A DNA stretch of 64,000 bases from the NCBI GenBank assembly GCA_029983685.1, contig JASBZA010000001.1:124001-188000 (forward strand), in the 5' to 3' direction. Each line of letters opens with the position of its first letter. Within the stretch, counting starts at the first letter, position 1. The notes beneath the pieces are model-generated. The model worked only from the letters and a program-made list of their open reading frames with translations, had not been told where the DNA came from and ran no database searches. A program made the translations under genes and the position numbers. Of this stretch, positions 53,351-62,721 are shown piece after piece. The stretch is from Oscillospiraceae bacterium. GTDB taxonomy: Bacteria; Bacillota; Clostridia; Saccharofermentanales; Fastidiosipilaceae.

Positions 53351-54595
53351 TTAAGCCTTAGCTAAAACTTTCTTAAGTCTGGCAAAGCGAGGTAAGCCGT
53401 CTTCCATAGGCATGTCAACAGCACCCTGAATGAGGGGTAAGGCATAGTCGTAGTAAGCGGGTAAAATACCGTTGCCTTCTTCATTAATCCATTCTCTGGG
53501 CACTTTCTTCTCGGTGTTGGCAACCTTGTCCAAGGGAATCAGAATGTATTCACATTCGTATTCTTCCTTGTCGGCTCTCTTGAAGCCTACCATGTGGTCG
53601 GTAACACCTTCCAAGGCCTTGCGTACAGCAGTAGCACCGGCCTCAAAAGCCTCGTCAACGTCTCTTTGAGAAGCCAAGTGAGCGGCACAACGTTGCAGCA
53701 AGGAGAACTCGATAGCCCTGATCTTAATATCAAAGTGGTCTCTCAAATAGTCGGCCAGTACTTCACCGGTTCCGCCCATTTGTTTGTGGCCGAATGCGTC
53801 AACGGCAACCTCACCTACGAGTTCCGGCAATAATTTACCGTCTTCGGTGTGGACGCCTTCGGAAACCGCCAAAATGACCTTGTTCTTGGTCTTCAAAACG
53901 TTTTCGACGTCTTCTTTAATATCTTCGAAGTTAATGGGTAATTCAGGCAGGTAGATAAGGTCCGGACCGGCACCCTTAATGTTGGCCAAAGAAGTAGCAG
54001 CGGTCAGCCAGCCGGCGTTTCTTCCCATAACTTCCAGAATGGTAATCTGAGGTGTGTCATAAACCGTAGCGTCTTGATAGACTTCCATAGTCGAAGTAGC
54101 CAGGTATCTGGCAGCCGAAGCAAAACCGGGGCAGTGGTCGGTACCGTAAAGGTCGTTGTCAATGGTCTTGGGAACACCCATGACGCGCATTTCCCAACCG
54201 GATTTCTGCATGAACTTAGAAATCTTATTGCAGGTATCCATGGAGTCATTACCGCCGTTATAGAAGAAGTAGCGGATATTGTATTTCTTGAATACGTCTA
54301 ATAAACGCTTGTAGTCAGTGTCATCAACATCCGGATCGGCTAATTTATAACGGACAGAGCCTAAAGCGGACGACGGAGTATGTTTCAAGAGCTTTAGCTC
54401 TTCGGGAGCTTCCTGACCCATATCATAGAACTCCTCGTTCAGTATACCGACGATACCGTGTTTGGCACCGTATACTTTTTCGATTGTTTCAGGGTGCTTC
54501 AAAGCCTCCAGGAAAACACCGGCAGCACTTGAGTTGATAACCGATGTAGGTCCGCCGGATTGGCCGAAAATTAAGTTGCCCTTTAATTGTGACAT
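53351..54595 (-). CDS. 6-phosphofructokinase, probably PPi-dependent
   Basis: 414 residues. The key motifs are GQSGGPTSVINSS at the N-terminus, YNGGNDS (residues 112-118) and PKTIDNDLYGTD (from 142). ATP-dependent enzymes have GGDGS and PGTIDND. The Asp after GGN and the Lys in PKTIDND are the residues known to mark pyrophosphate as phosphoryl donor. The enzyme would then run the fructose-6-phosphate step reversibly and save ATP. The ribosome site is GGAGG. Confidence 0.88.
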   Translation of the reverse strand: MSQLKGNLIFGQSGGPTSVINSSAAGVFLEALKHPETIEKVYGAKHGIVGILNEEFYDMGQEAPEELKLLKHTPSSALGSVRYKLADPDVDDTDYKRLLDVFKKYNIRYFFYNGGNDSMDTCNKISKFMQKSGWEMRVMGVPKTIDNDLYGTDHCPGFASAARYLATSTMEVYQDATVYDTPQITILEVMGRNAGWLTAATSLANIKGAGPDLIYLPELPINFEDIKEDVENVLKTKNKVILAVSEGVHTEDGKLLPELVGEVAVDAFGHKQMGGTGEVLADYLRDHFDIKIRAIEFSLLQRCAAHLASQRDVDEAFEAGATAVRKALEGVTDHMVGFKRADKEEYECEYILIPLDKVANTEKKVPREWINEEGNGILPAYYDYALPLIQGAVDMPMEDGLPRFARLKKVLAKA

Positions 54596-54631
54596 ATTAA
54601 TCCTCCCATAAGTTTTAAAATTCCATTTGCT

Positions 54632-54640
54632 ATTATAACA
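54632..54640 (-). promoter_or_regulatory. Extended -10 box before pfk
   Basis: On the minus strand TGT-TATAAT (54632-54640), about 37 bp before the ATG. The -35 region is poor. Confidence 0.5.
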
Positions 54641-54705
54641 GATATCACACTTAAATAAGTCTAGGTCTTGTCACTAATGTTTCGAACCCGAAAATTTTTT
54701 CTTCG

Positions 54706-54711
54706 TATACT
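54706..54711 (+). promoter_or_regulatory. -10 box before the thioredoxin gene
   Basis: TATACT at 54706-54711. The -35 position instead holds an inverted repeat TTTCG-AACC-CGAAA (54680-54693), which might bind a regulator. Confidence 0.35.
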
Positions 54712-54745
54712 TTGGGCCAAGACTTAAGAATTAAGGAGTATATAA

Positions 54746-55063
54746 ATGAGAGAACTTAAACAAGAACAATTTGATGAAATTATTAACAACAGCGAGAAAC
54801 CTGTTTTAGTGGACTTCTTTGCTACCTGGTGCGGTCCTTGTAAGGCTATGCATCCTATTCTGGAGAGCGTCGAAGAGTCCGAGACCGGCCTCAAATATGA
54901 CTTCTATCAAGTCGATGTAGACCAAGCTCCGGAACTGAGCCAGAGATTCGGCATCATGGCTGTTCCTACCCTGGCTATTTTTAAGGACGGCGATCTTCTC
55001 TACAAGCAAGCCGGTGTACACCAAGCCCCTCAGTTGGAACAATTATTAAAAGATAATCTTTAA
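54746..55063 (+). CDS. trxA: Thioredoxin
   Basis: 105 residues, the normal single-domain length. The active site is FFATWCGPCKAM, and the cis-proline is in AVPTLAIF. Reduces disulfides in cytosolic proteins. AAGGAG lies before the ATG. A single-gene unit with a terminator. Confidence 0.95.
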   Translation: MRELKQEQFDEIINNSEKPVLVDFFATWCGPCKAMHPILESVEESETGLKYDFYQVDVDQAPELSQRFGIMAVPTLAIFKDGDLLYKQAGVHQAPQLEQLLKDNL

Positions 55064-55067
55064 GATT

Positions 55068-55100
55068 AAAAAGGCCGGTTATAAAACCGGCCTCTTTATT
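55068..55100. terminator. Bidirectional terminator between trxA and glf
   Basis: AGGCCGGTT (55072-55080), loop ATAA, AACCGGCCT (55085-55093). The plus strand continues with CTTTATT, and the minus strand with TTTTT, so it can serve both converging genes. Confidence 0.85.
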
Positions 55101-55126
55101 ATATACGTAATTTTTAATAAGAGCCC

Positions 55127-56221
55127 TTATTCCGCGATATAGCGGCTAAAGAAGAGGGCTCTTTCTACTGCCTGCCACATATCGTAATAACGGTATTCGC
55201 CTAAGCGTCCTCCGAAGATCACACCGTTTTCCAAGCTTGCCATGACTTCGTATTCTTTATAAAGTTTACTGTTTTTGTCATCATTGACCGGATAATAAGG
55301 CTCATCACCGAGCTTCCATTCAGCCGGATATTCACGCGTGATAATTGTCTTTTCTTGCTGACCGAAATTAAAGTGCTTATGTTCGATAATCCTGGTAAAG
55401 GGTGTTTCTTTGTCCGTAAAATTCATAACGGCTACGCCTTGATAATTCGGCTTATCCAGAATTTCAGACTCGAAACGAAGGGTTCGATACTCAAGAGGAC
55501 CCAGTTTATAATCGAAATACGCATCAATAGGGCCGGTATAGACGAGCTTGTGAGCCAGCTTGGTTAATTCTCCCCTGTTTTCTAAAAAGTCCGTACTCAG
55601 ACGGATTTCTATGCCTTCCAAAAGTTTTTCAATCAACTTACTGTAGCCATCTTTGGGCACGCCCTGGTAGGGATCATTAAAATAATTATTATCATAAGTC
55701 AGACGGACCGGAAGTCTCTTTATAATAAAGCTGGGGAGATCTTTACAATCTCTTCCCCATTGTTTTTCCGTATAGCCTTTTACCAGTTTCTCATAAATAT
55801 CTCTCCCGACCAGAGATATGGCCTGCTCTTCCAGATTCTTTGGCTCGGATTGAATTTCTCGACGCTGCTCTTCAATTACGGCCAAAGCTTCTTCGGGTGT
55901 ACGAACACCCCACATCTGATGGAAGGTATTCATATTAAAAGGCAGATTATAAAGCTGGCCTTTGTAGTTGGCTATGGGGGAATTGACATAGTGGTTAAAC
56001 TCGGTAAAGCGATTAACGTAATCCCAAATTTCTTTTTTTGGCGTGTGGAAAATATGGGCACCGTAGACATGGACGTCGATACCTTCGATACGCTCGGTAT
56101 AGATATGCCCGCCGATATGGTCTTCTTTTTCTATAACCAGGACCGAAAAGCCTCTTTCCTTCATTTCATGAGCAAAGACCGCTCCGAAAAGTCCGGCTCC
56201 TACCACTAAAAAATCATACAT
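55127..56221 (-). CDS. glf: UDP-galactopyranose mutase
   Basis: Converts UDP-galactopyranose to the furanose form, the donor for galactofuranose in surface polysaccharide. The 364 residues start with the FAD-binding GAGLFGAVFAHEM and then EKEDHIGGHIYTE, and include the family blocks YGAHIFHT, NLPFNMNTF and GYTEKQWG. No galactofuranosyltransferase is adjacent; the LCP gene 26 bp upstream suggests a cell-envelope context. Confidence 0.95.
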   Translation of the reverse strand: MYDFLVVGAGLFGAVFAHEMKERGFSVLVIEKEDHIGGHIYTERIEGIDVHVYGAHIFHTPKKEIWDYVNRFTEFNHYVNSPIANYKGQLYNLPFNMNTFHQMWGVRTPEEALAVIEEQRREIQSEPKNLEEQAISLVGRDIYEKLVKGYTEKQWGRDCKDLPSFIIKRLPVRLTYDNNYFNDPYQGVPKDGYSKLIEKLLEGIEIRLSTDFLENRGELTKLAHKLVYTGPIDAYFDYKLGPLEYRTLRFESEILDKPNYQGVAVMNFTDKETPFTRIIEHKHFNFGQQEKTIITREYPAEWKLGDEPYYPVNDDKNSKLYKEYEVMASLENGVIFGGRLGEYRYYDMWQAVERALFFSRYIAE

Positions 56222-56247
56222 CGTTTAAGGCTCCTTAACCTTCATAT

Positions 56248-57834
56248 CTAGTGTTCAACTTCCAAGACATCCAAGAGCATGTCTCTTCCCTCTTCAACGG
56301 AATCTTCATATAGAACCACAAAACTTAAGTTGTAGTTGGGTAAGAAATAAGACGGTAAGCCCATTTGGCCGTAGCCTTTAAGATGAGAGGCTTGGATATC
56401 CCATTTGGCCATAGAATCAATCTGGTCCGCAATTAGGTTTCGAATAGCCACGTCCGGCATGTTGGTCTTAAAACCACCTGACATCTTGTTCAATAGCTTA
56501 TCGGCATTCAGTAAGTTGTTGGGTTTAAGCCCTTCGTTGATCATACCTTTTATGACACGGGTCTGGTTCATTCCACGATCGAAATCACCGCCGGAAAGAT
56601 TCTTTCTCTCTCTGGAGAAGGCCAAAGCCTGCTCTCCGTTAAGGCGAATCGGACCCTGAGCAAAGTGGTAGCCCTGGACAGAAGTAAACTCGACGGGATT
56701 ATCTACAGTGATACCGCCCAAAAGGTCAACGCCCTGAATCAAAGTAGAGAAATTCACCTTTAGGTAGCTATCCATATGGATGCCCATTAAATCGGCAACG
56801 GAATTGGCCGAGGCTTCTACCCCTAAGACGCCTGCATGCGTTAGTTTATCGTAACCGCCTTCGGTGCCGTAGATAGGAACGTAGGAATCTCTGGGAACGG
56901 GCATGAGCAGCACTTCATGAGTTGAAGGGTTGACGGCACAGATGATATTAACGTCCGAATTCGAAGCGATATCAATATCTCCATAAGTATCCATACCTGA
57001 AATAAAGCAGGTGAAAGGCTTGGTTCCGTCTACTTTTTGGCCGGCATAGTAATAGGTGTCATCGCCGGGCACAAACTCGGAAGGATCTTTAACATCATCG
57101 GGTAAGAGCGGTTGATTCAAAAAATCATCCGGTAGGGTCGGCAAGGCGCTTTGCCCCGGTCCTGCTGCTTCTTCCCTTTCCTTTAATTTAGCTAAATATT
57201 CTGTGTCGGTACAAGCAATAATTTTGGTATCCCAGAAAAAATTAGGATGAGACATTTTTACGATGGTTCGGAAGGATTCGTCGAGGATAATCAAACGTTC
57301 TTCTTTATCGTAAAGAGCGTTGGCCAAATCAGGATAAGAAGCATATTCCATAGCCAGGGCACCGGCATTTTTCGGCATAAGATTAACTGCTGTCGTGAGG
57401 TCGGTCCCTTTGGCATAGCCGACCGGTGTATCTTCCACCTGGTCACCGGTTTCATAACTGTCGCCTTCTAGTACCAATAGACTATAGACCTTTTCGTTTT
57501 TGTTGCCCTTGGTGATGTTTTTTATAAAAGAATCTACGGAATATAAGGTTTTGGCCCCATAAGCCATGGCCAAAGTACTGATAACGATTAAGATGATTGC
57601 GACAATGCGCTTCCACCTTTTATGATTGGTTAAAAGAAGCCCAACTATTATGAGATTATAAACGGACAAAAGAATAATCCCTAAGAGTAGATATTTCGTA
57701 GGGATTATAGCGCTCATAATTAAATAGATCGCAAAGCTGGCGGAAATCAGAATAGAAAAAATGCTTAAGACAAGATTAATAATATTGTCTCGTTTGGGAT
57801 TCTTGCTTTTGCTTTTAGCTTTAGGTTTGCTCAT
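56248..57834 (-). CDS. LytR-CpsA-Psr (LCP) family glycopolymer transferase
   Basis: 528 residues. Three hydrophobic segments at the N-terminus (about 16-95) anchor it. An external accessory domain (about 110-255) and the LCP domain follow. LCP hallmarks are SGMDTYGDIDIASNSDV, VPRDSYVPI and the arginine-rich LAFSRERKNLSGGDFDRGMNQ. These enzymes move teichoic acid or capsule from a lipid carrier to peptidoglycan outside the membrane. Probably co-transcribed with glf. Confidence 0.92.
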   Translation of the reverse strand: MSKPKAKSKSKNPKRDNIINLVLSIFSILISASFAIYLIMSAIIPTKYLLLGIILLSVYNLIIVGLLLTNHKRWKRIVAIILIVISTLAMAYGAKTLYSVDSFIKNITKGNKNEKVYSLLVLEGDSYETGDQVEDTPVGYAKGTDLTTAVNLMPKNAGALAMEYASYPDLANALYDKEERLIILDESFRTIVKMSHPNFFWDTKIIACTDTEYLAKLKEREEAAGPGQSALPTLPDDFLNQPLLPDDVKDPSEFVPGDDTYYYAGQKVDGTKPFTCFISGMDTYGDIDIASNSDVNIICAVNPSTHEVLLMPVPRDSYVPIYGTEGGYDKLTHAGVLGVEASANSVADLMGIHMDSYLKVNFSTLIQGVDLLGGITVDNPVEFTSVQGYHFAQGPIRLNGEQALAFSRERKNLSGGDFDRGMNQTRVIKGMINEGLKPNNLLNADKLLNKMSGGFKTNMPDVAIRNLIADQIDSMAKWDIQASHLKGYGQMGLPSYFLPNYNLSFVVLYEDSVEEGRDMLLDVLEVEH

Positions 57835-57912
57835 GCCGGAAGTAGCTTCCTTTCATTCATTCATAAGGTTCATTGTCGCAAGTTCCTAAATTCTAACACA
57901 AATATGTAAAAT

Positions 57913-58455
57913 TTAACCAAAATCTTTTCGACGATTCTTGAACCAGCGATCCATTAAAGGCGTCAATAAATTTAAGATAAATGCAATGAGGATACCGGTT
58001 ACAAGACCTACCAGGGCCAAAGGAAACATCAAGACCCAGACGTTTAATTTGGCATAGAAACTGTAGGCCAGAATCTGTCCCACATTATGAAAAATGCCGC
58101 CTATGGCCGACAAGAAATAAATCGAAATCTTCTTCTTAGGTAAGACCCAGATAAGAACCTCGATAAGCAAGGCCAAAAGGCCTCCTGATAGGCTTAGTAA
58201 AAAGGATATAGGTCCCCTTAAAAAGAAGACAAAGAAACTCTTGGCTAAGGTTATGATAAGGGCGTCTTTGGCATTAAGAAAAATCAGGGAGAATAGGACG
58301 ACCAGATTGGCTAAGCCTATGGACATGGGAGGCACGCCCGGAAGGAAACTGGGCAAACTATGGTCAATGGCCGACAAAATAAAGGACAAGGCCAACAGGA
58401 CACCTCTTAAGACCAAGCGATTTAACGGGGACATAGACTTTGGGGAATTTGCCAT
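57913..58455 (-). CDS. Gx transporter family membrane protein
   Basis: 180 residues with five to six hydrophobic helices. The segments LVLRGVLLALSFILSAIDHS, PGVPPMSIGLANLVVL and GIFHNVGQILAY match the Gx family often annotated as heptaprenyl diphosphate synthase component I. The fold resembles ECF-type substrate-binding subunits; the ligand is not known. Its position next to NusG-II and Rnf genes is recurrent in Clostridia. Confidence 0.82.
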   Translation of the reverse strand: MANSPKSMSPLNRLVLRGVLLALSFILSAIDHSLPSFLPGVPPMSIGLANLVVLFSLIFLNAKDALIITLAKSFFVFFLRGPISFLLSLSGGLLALLIEVLIWVLPKKKISIYFLSAIGGIFHNVGQILAYSFYAKLNVWVLMFPLALVGLVTGILIAFILNLLTPLMDRWFKNRRKDFG

Positions 58456-58459
58456 TTAT

Positions 58460-58864
58460 TTACTCCTCGATTTTGATAATAACATGGTTGGGCAAACAGG
58501 CTATGCTTTGGCCCGGTTCAGATATAGCGGGGGTATGGACACAAATCTTATCCGGACAATTTGAAGACAGAACTTCAATTTTGCGATCGGCTCTGATATG
58601 GACCTCTATATCAACCGTCTGGTGAGTATTTTCGGGCAATTCTAAGGTCCAAGTCTTCTCTTTCCCGTCCAGCACGACGCTTTCAATCAATTCGTTTTCA
58701 TAGTATATATCTGCTGTCTTGTAATGGGACGTTGTAGGTCTCAGAAAATAGTACCAAAAGATAAGACCTAATAAAACAAGAAAGATAGCGCCTAAAATAA
58801 GCGCTTCTTTCTTGTTTATTTTCCATGTAATATGTTGAGATGAATCTTTGTTTTCTTGATGCAT
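58460..58864 (-). CDS. NusG domain II-containing membrane-anchored protein
   Basis: 134 residues: a hydrophilic start, one membrane anchor (about 20-40) and an external beta domain of the NusG-II type, with the segment SNCPDKICVHTPAISEPGQS and CLPN typical of this family. Found next to Rnf clusters and thought to help assembly or flavin attachment, without proof. Four bases separate it from the Gx gene. Confidence 0.82.
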   Translation of the reverse strand: MHQENKDSSQHITWKINKKEALILGAIFLVLLGLIFWYYFLRPTTSHYKTADIYYENELIESVVLDGKEKTWTLELPENTHQTVDIEVHIRADRKIEVLSSNCPDKICVHTPAISEPGQSIACLPNHVIIKIEE

Positions 58865-58878
58865 GGGCAGATTGAACT

Positions 58879-59736
58879 TTAGTTCTGTAAGACTCGGGGC
58901 CTGGTTTTGGCCTTTTCATCTTCCGTCAATAACTTAGGCGGATAAAGCGAATAGATACAATCTTTGGGACAAACCTTATGACATTCGCCGCAGTTGGTAC
59001 AACGACTATAATCAATAACGGCACGATTATGCTCAATGCTGATGCACTCTTCGGGGCAGGCCTTTACACAGCGCTTGCAGGAAATGCAAGCTGTTTCACA
59101 GACTTTATTTGCTACCAAAGCCTGGTCTTCATTCTGACAAAGCACGAAGGAAGCCGGTTTATCCATGGGAACCAGTTTGATAATCTGCTTAGGACATTCT
59201 TTGACACACATGGTACAGGAGGTGCATTTATCGGGATCTACGACGGCCAAGCCGTTAATGACATGAATCGCATCGTATTGACATACTTTCACGCAGTCAC
59301 CGTAGCCCAAGCAACCGTAACCGCACGAAGCATCTCCCCCATCTACTAAAGAAGCCATGTGGCAACTGGTTTCGCCCTTATAATCTGCTCTCTTTTTCAT
59401 ATTATCACGGTTTCCCTGACACATAACCATAGCGGTTGTCTGGGCCATGGAAGAGGCATCAACGCCCATATAAGATGCTAGATCTTCAATAACTTGTTGG
59501 CCACCGGGCTTACAGAGATTTATCTGTTCTTCGGACCCGTCCGCCAAAACCTTTGAATAACCGTCACACGTGGTGTAACCGCAAGCACCGCAGTTGGCAC
59601 CGGGTAATAATTCTCTGATATCGGCCTGCCTTTGGTCGACCGGAACCGCCATGAGCTGGGAGAAAACTGCCAAAATAATTCCTAAAACAAGGCCGGAAAT
59701 CCCCAGAATCAGGGCGGCCATTAATATACTAGACAT
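58879..59736 (-). CDS. rnfB: Rnf complex subunit B (iron-sulfur protein)
   Basis: 285 residues. After an N-terminal membrane anchor comes the 4Fe-4S domain with GANCGACGYTTCDGY and a later Cys-Pro. Then four ferredoxin-type cysteine sets follow: CGYGCLGYGDCVKVC, CTSCTMCVKEC, CISCKRCVKAC and CTNCGECHKVC. RnfB is the expected entry point for electrons from ferredoxin. The ATG at 59736 is selected because AAGGAG stands six bases upstream; the longer frame reaches into rnfA. Last rnf gene of the rnfCDGEAB order. Confidence 0.95.
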   Translation of the reverse strand: MSSILMAALILGISGLVLGIILAVFSQLMAVPVDQRQADIRELLPGANCGACGYTTCDGYSKVLADGSEEQINLCKPGGQQVIEDLASYMGVDASSMAQTTAMVMCQGNRDNMKKRADYKGETSCHMASLVDGGDASCGYGCLGYGDCVKVCQYDAIHVINGLAVVDPDKCTSCTMCVKECPKQIIKLVPMDKPASFVLCQNEDQALVANKVCETACISCKRCVKACPEECISIEHNRAVIDYSRCTNCGECHKVCPKDCIYSLYPPKLLTEDEKAKTRPRVLQN

Positions 59737-59746
59737 GTTTAACTCC

Positions 59747-60340
59747 TTACTTAAATAAATTCTCGGCAATGCCGGCAAAGCCATGGAAGGACAAGGCGGC
59801 CAAACCTGCAGCGACTAGTGTGATAGGTAGTCCGGAGAAGAAATGCGGAATATCCGACTCATCCAGCTTGGACCTAATACCGGTAAACATGAACATGGCC
59901 AAAAGGAAGCCGATGCCGCCGCCCAGGGAGTTCACGATAGACTCGGCAAAACTGTACTGTCTTTGGACATTCAAGATAACAACACCCAGCACAATACAGT
60001 TGGTTGTGATTAAGGGTAGGTAGATACCCAAGGCATGGTAGAGCGCCGGAATGAAGCGTCGTAAGAAGGTCTCCACAATTTGAACCAAGGCAGCGATGAC
60101 TAGAATAAAGACCAGTGTTTGTAAGTAAGTAAGCTCGTAACGCTCCAAGATGAAGTGATTAATGGGCCAGGTTACCGCAGTGGCCAAAACCATAACGAAA
60201 ATAACCGCAAAGCTCATACCGATGGACGTATCGAGTTTCTTAGAAACACCCAAGAAAGGACAGATGCCTAAGAACTGCACGAAGACATAGTTTTCGACCA
60301 GGATAGCGATAAATAAAATAGAAAATAGATGGGTAGACAT
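59747..60340 (-). CDS. rnfA: Rnf complex subunit A
   Basis: 197 residues, six membrane helices, with the duplicated-symmetry partner RnfE just upstream. Signatures are VENYVFVQFLGICPFLGVSKK, ALYHALGIYLPLITTNCIVLG and GGGIGFLLAM. The cysteines in the half-membrane helices (GICPF, TNCIV) are thought to hold an iron-sulfur centre. Overlaps rnfE by one base. Confidence 0.96.
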   Translation of the reverse strand: MSTHLFSILFIAILVENYVFVQFLGICPFLGVSKKLDTSIGMSFAVIFVMVLATAVTWPINHFILERYELTYLQTLVFILVIAALVQIVETFLRRFIPALYHALGIYLPLITTNCIVLGVVILNVQRQYSFAESIVNSLGGGIGFLLAMFMFTGIRSKLDESDIPHFFSGLPITLVAAGLAALSFHGFAGIAENLFK

Positions 60341-61056
60341 TAGGCCTTATCCTCCTCGACTTCTTTTTGCGATCTGACGAATTCAGAAACACAGTGACCG
60401 GCCATAGGGCAGCCGTTGCAGTCTTCGCCCGCTCTGGGTTTGCCTTTCTTCTCGGCCAAATGGTTCCATACAGCCATAAAGAAACCGACTACCAGGAAAC
60501 CGCCGGTTGGCATGGTGAAAAGCTTAATGGTATAAGCTTCTGGAATAATGGTAAAACCGAACAAGGTCCCGGCACCCAGCAATTCACGTACAAAAGCGAT
60601 ACTTAATAGGGCAATCGTGTAACCTACGCCCATACCCAGACCGTCTAAGGCCGCCATGCCGACGGTGTTCTTGCTGGCAAAGGCTTCGGCTCTACCCAGG
60701 ATAATACAGTTCACAACAATCAGGGGCAGGTAGATACCCAAAAGCTCATAAATGGGGTTGGCGAAAGCTTGCAAGAGCATTTGGACAATGGAAACAAATC
60801 CGGCAATAACAGTAATATAAGCCGGAATACGTACAGTGTTGGGTATAAAGTTTCTCAAAAGAGAAATAACAATATTAGATAAAAGTAAAACAAAAATAAC
60901 GGAAACACCCATGCCCAGAGCACCGATTAAGGAACTCGATACCGCCAGCGATGAGCAAAGCCCCAGCACCAGGCGGAAAATAGGGTTTTCATTGATAAGT
61001 CCTTTGGTAAAGACTTGACGAGCGTTTACTTCAGGCGCTTTATCCGCTTTAGCCAT
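60340..61056 (-). CDS. rnfE: Rnf complex subunit E
   Basis: 238 residues with six membrane helices. Typical segments are GLINENPIFRLVLGLCSSLAV, NCIILGRAEAFASKN and DGLGMGVGYTIALL. A hydrophilic C-terminal extension of about 35 residues contains CNGCPMAGHC, three cysteines and a His that could bind metal; this is not part of the usual core. Paired with RnfA in the membrane. Confidence 0.95.
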   Translation of the reverse strand: MAKADKAPEVNARQVFTKGLINENPIFRLVLGLCSSLAVSSSLIGALGMGVSVIFVLLLSNIVISLLRNFIPNTVRIPAYITVIAGFVSIVQMLLQAFANPIYELLGIYLPLIVVNCIILGRAEAFASKNTVGMAALDGLGMGVGYTIALLSIAFVRELLGAGTLFGFTIIPEAYTIKLFTMPTGGFLVVGFFMAVWNHLAEKKGKPRAGEDCNGCPMAGHCVSEFVRSQKEVEEDKA

Positions 61057-61058
61057 GA

Positions 61059-61637
61059 TTATTCGCCTCCTTTAACAATTTCAAACTGAGCCATCGATTT
61101 GTTTACCGCATTTAAGAAAGCAGTAGAACTTTTCGTTGCACCGGAGATACTTTGGACTTGGCTCTCCCCTGCTCCGTCGGAACTAAAAGATAGCTGGCCG
61201 ACCTTACCCGAAAAACCTTGGGCAAATGACGGGTCATCTACAATCTTCGAACCGATATTGGGCGTTTCTTGATGGTCAATAGCTTTTGCTGACAAGATTA
61301 CGCCGTCTAAATCAACACCCGTGATAACGGTGACATCGTCGTGGTAGCCGGGACTGGCGTTCTGGAAAACATAGCCGATAACTTGGCCTGAATCATCCAA
61401 GGCTTCACTATAAGTAAAAGTATTGCCGGAGTCATCCGTCGCTTCCTTATCCGTAAAGTCGTCCGCAGCTTCGAAAACCTGGAACTTGGCGGCATTTTGT
61501 TTGTCGCGCTTAATCTTATCGATAGGATCTTTGGTAAAACTATTGGTCAAAGCCAAAGCCAGACTTGTGACAATACAAATTAAAGTAAGAGCCAAGGCTG
61601 GTTTCAGGATGCCTTTAAAATCCAATTTTTTAGACAT
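61059..61637 (-). CDS. rnfG: Rnf complex subunit G (flavoprotein)
   Basis: 192 residues: one N-terminal membrane helix and an external FMN-binding domain. The flavin attachment motif is SGATKSS, where the threonine carries FMN. The ATG at 61637 follows AAAGGAGG; the longer frame would extend into rnfD. Overlaps rnfD by 8 bp. Confidence 0.94.
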   Translation of the reverse strand: MSKKLDFKGILKPALALTLICIVTSLALALTNSFTKDPIDKIKRDKQNAAKFQVFEAADDFTDKEATDDSGNTFTYSEALDDSGQVIGYVFQNASPGYHDDVTVITGVDLDGVILSAKAIDHQETPNIGSKIVDDPSFAQGFSGKVGQLSFSSDGAGESQVQSISGATKSSTAFLNAVNKSMAQFEIVKGGE

Positions 61638-62721
61638 GTTTTGCCTCCTTTGCCGCAGCTCGATCCATGCTCTCCTTCTCTCTTTGGCCAAAGGCCTTAT
61701 GGCGGGTCCAGCGGTCAATATGAGGAGTCAGGATATTCATGATGATGATGCTGTAAGAGACCCCTTCAGGCAGGCTTCCCCAGAACCGAATGAAGCAGGT
61801 AATGAGTCCCAAACCGATGCCGTACACGACCTTGCCTGTATTGGTTAAAGGTGAAGTCGCATAATCCGTAGCCATAAAGAAGGCTGCAAATAATAGGCCT
61901 CCTACAACCATCTGGAAGCCGACGAAGCTTAAGTCAAAGCCACCGTAGATAAGGGATAAAACAGCGACTGTACCGATATAAGATACAGGAATATAGAACT
62001 TAATGACGCCTCTGAGAAGCAGATAAATACCGCCGATCAGGATGGCGGCAATACAAGTCTCACCTATGGCCAAAGTATCATGGGCGCCTAAAAAGACGTT
62101 GACGAAAATATTGTTTACATTGGCAAAAAGTTCTCCGCCGTCTTTAAAATGCTGTAAGGGTGTAGGATTGGACATGGCATCCATGGTGGCCGATGCGGTA
62201 GCAGAAGAAGTTGCCGTGGATTCGGCTATGACATCGGGGAAACGGTCTAAAATCCATTGTACCGGTCGGGAGGCTGTCATAAACGAAGCGGAAAAAGCCG
62301 ACATCATGGCAATTCGAGTGACCATGGCCGGATTGAAAATGTTTTGGCCTAAGCCGCCGAAAATCTGCTTACAAACAACGATGGCGAAAACAGAACCTAA
62401 GGCTACTTGCCACAGAGGAATATCGATAGGCAGGTTTAAGGCCAGGATAAGACCGGTAACGACAGCAGAAAGGTCGCCGATAGTCTGGGGACGTTTCATA
62501 ACACGCCTAGACAGCCCTTCGCTAAGGACAGCAAAAGCTACAGCTACCAGAATAATCAGTAAGCTTCTTGTACCGTAAATAATCGTAGACGCAACTACGC
62601 AAGGCAAAAGGGCAATGAGGACATCCAGCATAATCATGCGGGTGTTTTTGGCCTGCCTCAGATAGGGGCTGGATGTAATAATGAAATTTTCCGGATACAT
62701 AATATCTTTGTCGGATGCCAT
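61630..62721 (-). CDS. rnfD: Rnf complex subunit D
   Basis: 363 residues, eight to ten membrane helices. The family segments are SPYLRQAKNTRMIMLDVL, GLGQNIFNPAMV, and SNPTPLQHFKDGG, where the threonine is the likely covalent FMN site. Late helices contain FFMATDYATSP. Its ATG shares one base with the rnfC stop. Confidence 0.95.
   Translation of the reverse strand: MASDKDIMYPENFIITSSPYLRQAKNTRMIMLDVLIALLPCVVASTIIYGTRSLLIILVAVAFAVLSEGLSRRVMKRPQTIGDLSAVVTGLILALNLPIDIPLWQVALGSVFAIVVCKQIFGGLGQNIFNPAMVTRIAMMSAFSASFMTASRPVQWILDRFPDVIAESTATSSATASATMDAMSNPTPLQHFKDGGELFANVNNIFVNVFLGAHDTLAIGETCIAAILIGGIYLLLRGVIKFYIPVSYIGTVAVLSLIYGGFDLSFVGFQMVVGGLLFAAFFMATDYATSPLTNTGKVVYGIGLGLITCFIRFWGSLPEGVSYSIIIMNILTPHIDRWTRHKAFGQREKESMDRAAAKEAKHV

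Noticed and set aside
62042..62578. 178-codon open frame antisense to rnfD
   Set aside because: It lies opposite membrane-helix codons; no ribosome site and no family features.
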